This document shows positions 50,601-58,000 of a stretch of DNA of 64,000 bases, in pieces. Under the pieces are notes generated by a model. It did not search any database and was not told where the DNA came from. It was given only the letters and a program-made list of their open reading frames with translations. Position numbers and translations under genes: made by a program. The stretch spans positions 1 to 64,000 of the forward strand of contig JASANE010024945.1 in assembly GCA_030248225.1 (NCBI GenBank). The letters run 5' to 3'. This DNA is from Trileptium ribeirensis (Eukaryota; Nematoda; Enoplea; Enoplida; Thoracostomopsidae). Each line of letters begins with the position of its first letter. Position 1 is the stretch's first letter.

Positions 50601-52008
50601 TATCGAAGTGGGTCCATAGGAAAATGATTTTTGAATGACAGACAAAAAAGAAATTTTCACAATTTTCCCACTAGAGGACTCAGTGGAAACTCCGATTGCT
50701 TCGCTCGCTCCGTTTCAACAATATCGCGAGCGAACGTCACAAACATACAATAGTAAGACAGAAGGTTTTGATCGTCCATTTCGTGCTTTCGAAGTGTGAA
50801 CAATTCGTCCTCAAGGCAAATAAAATTCAAATATTGATCGAACACCTACAAACAAGGCAATTAAGTATTATTCATTAGTTTTTAAAATAATGTGAGCTCA
50901 TGACAGCTCAACCTCATTACCATTACTATTCAAATCCGGAACTGATCAAAAGACTCGTTATTGACAGCGCCGTTAGGACACCACGGAACTCAGATGACAT
51001 TTTTTCATACAAGTAAAACGAAATCCACAACTTTTCCATTATTTGATGCAATGCATTGCACATAATGCAACTTACTGTTAAAGCTAGTAATAGTCATTTT
51101 AATAGTTAAACTTCGCGTTTTTATGAAATGCAAACTGTACGAGAATTAAGAACTTGAGAGTACGACGATTCCCACAACGTTGGTAGCAATTACACAACAT
51201 AAGTAGACAAATTTATGTTTTGAATAAATCTCTATGTAAGCTGGTATTTGGTAACGAATGCCGTAAACAATATATCTATGTCTCTTGTGTGGCGATCACC
51301 TGAGAGTTTATGATTATTTCATGAGAAGAGTATGACACTCTTCGAAATAACTATATAAAAGGATCGTACATAAGTCGATCCATTTTACACTTAGCCCCTG
51401 CTTCTAGGATGGGGGTTACCATAACACTTCTGGAAACGCGTCATAGTATTATGAACAAAATAAATCTCAGACCGCCTCTCCAGTTTTGAGAGGGATATAA
51501 CTACCCTGTTTATAGTAGAGGTGTCGAGCAAAAACTTTGCCAAACGAATCCCTCCAAAACTGGGGGTCGAAAATATGGGTCCATGGTACCATGTTTCACC
51601 ACAACCCCAAAGTGAAGAAGTCCAGGAGGATAATGCATCGTATTATGCCGATTTTTATATGGCGATTTCGAGCAATGACATACTATTCTCAAGAAATTAT
51701 CACAAACTCTTGCTACAATTTCGTTAATTCGAGGGTTAAATAATCTTAGGTGAAAGATCACTGATAATGTCTAAAATAAATCGTCCGCAGTAAAATAATT
51801 TTCTAATTTTGTTTATTGCAATATTATGACGAAGACACAGACACAGTTGAGTTCATCAATATATTTGCTACGTACCCATTTTCCTATAATATGCGTCACT
51901 ACAATTCTATTATTCCCAGATGTATAAAGAGGAAGAAAAGTTGTCTTTCTGCAGGCCCAGATACAGGGCGCGTTGAGTCATCAACCTAATTTAAAGGCAT
52001 TTTTTTTA

Positions 52009-52059
<51 letters not shown>

Positions 52060-55000
52060 TTTTCTCAATAAACACAGTATAAGTCAGAACGTTTTTTAAT
52101 TATTTATACTCATACAATTAAAATAAAAGTAGTAAATTTTAAAAATAGCCAAAATTAGATAAATTATAGATCGATAAAAAAATAGGTTAGGGACTAGTTA
52201 ATTGTGTGAAGACAAGAACAATATATACATATCACCGTTATGGCCTAGTTACGACTAAAATAACTAAAATTAGATAAATTATAGATCGATAAAAAATTAG
52301 GTTAGAGACAAGATAATTGTCCGAAGACAAGAATAATATATACGTATCACCGTTATGGCCTAGTTACGACTAAAATAACTAAAATTAGATAAATTATAGA
52401 TCGATAAAAAATTAGGTTAGAGACAAGATAATTGTCCGAAGACAAGAATAATATATACGTATCACCGTTATGGCCTAGTTACGACTAAAATAACTAAAAT
52501 TAGATAAATTATAGATCGATAAAAAAATAGGTTAGGGACTAGTTAATTGTGTGAAGACAAGAATAATATATACATATCACCGTTATGGCCTAGTTACGAC
52601 TAAAATAACTAAAATTAGATAAATTATAGATCGATAAAAAATTAGGTTAGGGACAACATAATTGTGTGAAGACAATAATATATACGTATCACCGTTATGG
52701 CCTAGTTACGACTAAAATAACTAAAATTACATTAACTATAGATCGATAAAAAATTAGGTTAGGGACAACATAATTGTGTGAAGACAAGAATAATATATAC
52801 GTATCACCGTTATGGCCTAGTTACGACTAAAATAACTAAAATTAGATTAATTATAGATCGATAAAAAATTAGGTTAGGGACTAGTTAATTGTGTGAAGAC
52901 AAGAATAATATATACGTATCACCGTTATGGTCTAGTTATGACTAAAATAGCTAAAATTAGGTAAATTATAGATCGATAAAAAATTAGGTTAGGGACAAGA
53001 TAATTGTGTGAAGACAAGAGTAATATATACGTATCACCGTTATGGCCTAGTTACGACTAGTCGAAGGAAAAATCGCAGGCTGATCATGTATAAAATATCC
53101 CGCTAGTGCTAAAATTAGTACAAATCACTCGTGAAATTATTGATCATATTTTTGGTCTTACTGTTTTCAATAGACAAATTTGTACCGCTATTGTTGCCGT
53201 CTCCTAAACGTGGTCGACTCAGTAAAGAGATATAGTTGCATAAATGTACTAGTTGCTATATATTCTGAGATAAAGCTGTACCCAGAGCTGAGATAAATTA
53301 ATGCAATTCACTCGTGCAATTATTGATCACAATCCTAGTCTTACTTTTTTCACCTGATCCACACACGAATTTTGCACCGCTGCCGACGCGATGTCTTCCA
53401 AGCGTGGCCGACTAAGTGCTGAGATAAAGTTGAGATAGTACGCATCGTAAAGACCAACAGAAAAATCCTAAAGATATTACAGAATTATTATTATTAACAA
53501 ATAAAATTATATCTGCATTATATAGGATTTGAGGAGTAACGAAATAAAAGCTACAAGTGCGTCTCACGATAAAGCATATTATATTCTATTAAATTCTTCT
53601 TCTAATTCTATTCTACTCTTCCTACTATTCTTTTTAATTCCTCGCACAGTGAAATATTCTGCTGGAACAGAGCACCCGACTACAATCGCGCCGAAGTTAT
53701 AAACATTATTCAAAAGCCCTGCATATCTGCCTTGCTCACCAAGAACTTGATCGTTCCAAGACAGCGTCCAAAATGTGATAATGTAACGTGAATGGCAACG
53801 CTGCAGCCCAATGAGAAAAAAACATCTCACACGACAATAACTCACAAGCACTAGAAACTATACAAACATAACCTACTTCCAAAATATAAACTGGTCGGTA
53901 GTGGCACTACATTTGTGAGCGGAGCTTGGGCTGTGGCATTACGAATGTACTCAATTTTATGTTCTTGTAACTACATTGCATAGGTCATGGGGCTTTGTCA
54001 TTGGTAAAAATATTATATTTGAATTCTTCGACCCAAAAACCTGTAATAGTTTGATCGAAACGATTCTATTTCAATAAATAACACAAATATTGCAAAATTC
54101 TCTATTTTAGCTGCATAAGCTTAACTAATTAGCTAATTACTAATTAGCCATTCAAAATTTTTTAATCCCAAATATGAGGTGCACACTCTGATATGATAGG
54201 TTTTCAAACAAAAAAAGTTTTTTAAAATCGGTTCAGTGGTTCTTGAGATCCGTCGAACCGAACGAGCGAACGGACGGACATCGACCTTTTTACTCCCAGA
54301 CAGAAAATAAAAAGGCTTCGCTCGGCTTCGCCTCGCTCCGCGCAACATGGTTCAGCTCACAGATTTTTCTCAATATTTCACAAAGCCCTTGACATGGGCA
54401 AAAATGTGCAGTTCTCAACACAAGATGCAAAGAGTTTTACAGTTTATCCTAAACGCTAGACGAACTGGCCTAAAAAATAATCATTTCAAATGTAGGAAAC
54501 AAATCTACGATTTATAGAATAGCTAATTTTTTTTTGTTTTCAGCAAAGTATAATGTGTGATTATCATATTATTTCCTCTGTCAAAATACGCGTGAAATTT
54601 CACCAAAACAACACAAAATAGTAGTATCTTAAAATCAGCTTGTCAAATGTTAAAATCAGTTTGCATATTTTCGTTATATCGAAAACATCTATACTGCTTT
54701 GTCAAACTAATAATAATTAATAAGGTAAAATCCACCATACTTAACAAAATATTTGGAAGCAAAATACTGCTCAAATTATGCTGTAATTCTACTATTGTCG
54801 AAATTTTGGTGCTGTTTTCAAAAATAGGGCCAGCGCAACTCACTGTTTTTCTGGAAATCTTTTAGGAAAAATATTGAAAAATAACATATTTAGTTATTGC
54901 AAGCAAGCACGTTGTTCTTCTGTGCGTAGCACGTGTTTTTATATTCATGCAACGTTAATGGAGCAGCTATGAAAACAAAAAGTAAGCTCGCTCTTACTAA

Positions 55001-58000
55001 TAAAGTTTCTTTTAGAACACATTGCTTGAAGTGTAGTGCAGTAAATTTATTAGAGCATAAAGCACCGAAAACATGCTATGAAATATATAGTAATAACCCG
55101 CTTCTATCAGAAAAAAACTTCAGAAAATTATGATAACAATATAAGTAAAAACCTCAATCCTTTGATATTTACCTGGGTAATGCGACGAACGTTGTCATCA
55201 CTAGGAACTACAAAATAAACGGCCGGAACATCGGGTAGTGGATCGCGTATCGAGTCAACGTGGCTTTAAAACGCAGAACAAAAACTAATTATTACATAAA
55301 TGATCAAACTAATTATTACATAATTGATCACGAAATAATACTATGTAGCAAGAAGAAAAAGTTTGAGCACCGCGTAAAACTGACTTTTCCAAATTGGGAA
55401 GGGTGTGGAGGCTGTTTTCGGTACCCCCTAGCAAAAACGGATGGATGACCCTCCGGGAGGAATTTTTGCTTACCCTGTAGAAACACTTCCAGTTGATACA
55501 AAAAGTTTGATAATTTTTTCACACAACTCCAACTCTGAAGTTAAAAATGTTCGTTAAAAAGATTATAAATTAGGTAAAAATTCGTTGAAAAGCTGTTTTT
55601 AACCTCAACAGAGACATTCTGAAAAAAAAAAGAATTTTAGCATCTTCCACTAAAACAATGAATGTTGAAAATTTTTTTTAAGTTTAAATTTTTAAGCCCC
55701 GGCACAACAAGTCTCCTGCTCCAAGTTCTTGCTTCCTGGAAAAAACCCGGCGCCACTGTTTCCGAAACAGCCTAAGTAAGGTTCATGCCTCAAGATCAAA
55801 CAGCGTAAGGAGAAACTAGAAGAAATGAAGAAGCATCCTATCGTGTACCCCATTCCGCTCAAGACTGTTCAAAAACCAATTTCCTATGAATAAGCACAAT
55901 ATTCACTCCAATCTAGTTGTACTTATACGCTCCGGTCACTACTAGGAGCATATACATTACGTACATCGCTCAATTCGGACCATCATGTTATTTTAGGATT
56001 CCCCCAGGTCAACGCGGGTACTTTTCTTAGCTGAAAACAAATTAGTAAATAATTATATGTTGTTTAAATATGCGAGTTTACGAAGCTATTGTTGTCACAG
56101 AGTCAGTAAAATGATCAACATTGCAGCTAGTCGTTAGGTGACGCTATATAGTATATATATTTTTAAATATCAAATGTGAATTTTGCTATTTATTGTATTT
56201 CACAATTTTGAGGTCTCCACATGAACTGGGAGGTACAAGATTTCGTTCTGAGTCCTAGGCTACCTATTAAATCTGACGGACAAAGGTACTTCGAGGTCGT
56301 CTGAGAAAGCCTGGAAAATAGCAAGAAACCGGTCTTCAAAAGAGCCGCAGTCCGGTCCAATCAACCGGAGTATTTCAAAAAGAGCCAGAGCCCAGTACAG
56401 TCGACTTGTTACAGTACAATAAAAAGAGAAAGATATATAACCTATATTTTTGCAATATGTTGAAAATGATCGTTACGCTAAACTTGTATCTCAGGTTTTC
56501 TTAGTCAGTGTGTACAATTATTATTTTCAATTTTGCACATTCGATGTTTTCGTCTTATCCACTGTATGTAAATGCCATACAATGGCCCATAGGCATACAA
56601 ATATTTCGTTTCGTCCTTGCTGTGAGAGCTACTTGCCAGTTGTCACAAAAGTGATATAAATATTCGGCCAGAATCTTGGAAAATATTGATTTCTTTGGTT
56701 CCAAAATAAAACCCGCCTAGGTCTATTTTCTGAACAATAAGTTGAGCCTTAGTTGTGATACGCTTTAATAAATACTTACGCCATTTAACAAATAAATACC
56801 TATAACCTTGTTGTCATCTCAGGCGGGAATGAAGTTAGTGACTTCAATTAACTCCAGCTGAGTTAAAAAATTACAACTGAGGCTCAACTTATTGTTCAGA
56901 AAATAGACCTAGGCGGGTTTTATTTTGGAACCAGAGAAATCAATATTCGGTGTTTGAAGCACCTTATGATTGACAAATCTACAACAATTCTTAATATTTA
57001 TCAGTTTCTCGAACAAATCAACGTTATCAATTCATTAGGTTATATTTGGTAAAACGTAAAACATGTAGTTAATATTTATATTTGTATACAAAATGTCTAC
57101 TTGTGCGATGGTACAATACTTACAGATGTAACGTAACCGCAAGCCCTCTCAGCTCATTAATGTTCAAAACTGGAAATATGTTTTATCTAACAGATGTAAC
57201 ATGTATTGTTTTACAGATGTAATGTTTTGTCTTACTTACAGATGTAACGTCACGCCGAGCTCCCTCAGTTCCTTAATGCTCAAAAGCGGAGATATTATGT
57301 TTTGTCCATCGCGATCGAATATCAGAATCTAAAAATAAGGTAATGTAATATGACAACAAAACTAGATAAAAACAGCAAATTGATATTGATTGATTGACTA
57401 CGAATTACAAATTTAGAAAAAACTAGCTACGATTAAACGTGCCGCGAACACAAACATAGGGAGTGTGACCGGTCCTGAGATAACCAATTTGGATAAACCT
57501 CTAAGCTAGATTGAACTTTCATGGAGACTAAAATCTACAAACAAAATAGTCAAAAAACTGTAGTGCACTGCTTCGCTGGCTAGTTAAGCTACAATATACG
57601 ATGCCACAATGTCCTTAACTAGTAGCTTGTCCCATCGCCAAGGTGGTGAATTCCGAGTGTTTAATATGTACAGTCCCGGCCAGAAATAAGTGCAATCGAG
57701 AACGATCGAAACCGAAATCGATCGAAATCGCAATCGATCGAAAATTCTATTAATCGCAATCAATCGAAATTTCGTTTAAACGAAAAAAATCGAAATTTTA
57801 AGATTTTGAAATTTATCTAATTGCGCGAAAATCGAGAACTATCGAAATTTCGTTTAATCGAAATCGATCGATATTTTGATCTTACACCATGTCCGTCCCC
57901 CCACTCGGCCGAAACCCCCATCATGTTCAACTAATTCCAAAAAATTGTTATGTCTAAAAATTTATGTTTTTTGTTTGCAAATTGTTTTTTAAACATTAAT

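Noticed and set aside
53579..53851. 90-codon minus-strand open frame in SCFD1 intron 4
   Set aside because: No known motif, and the exon chain of SCFD1 is already in phase without it.
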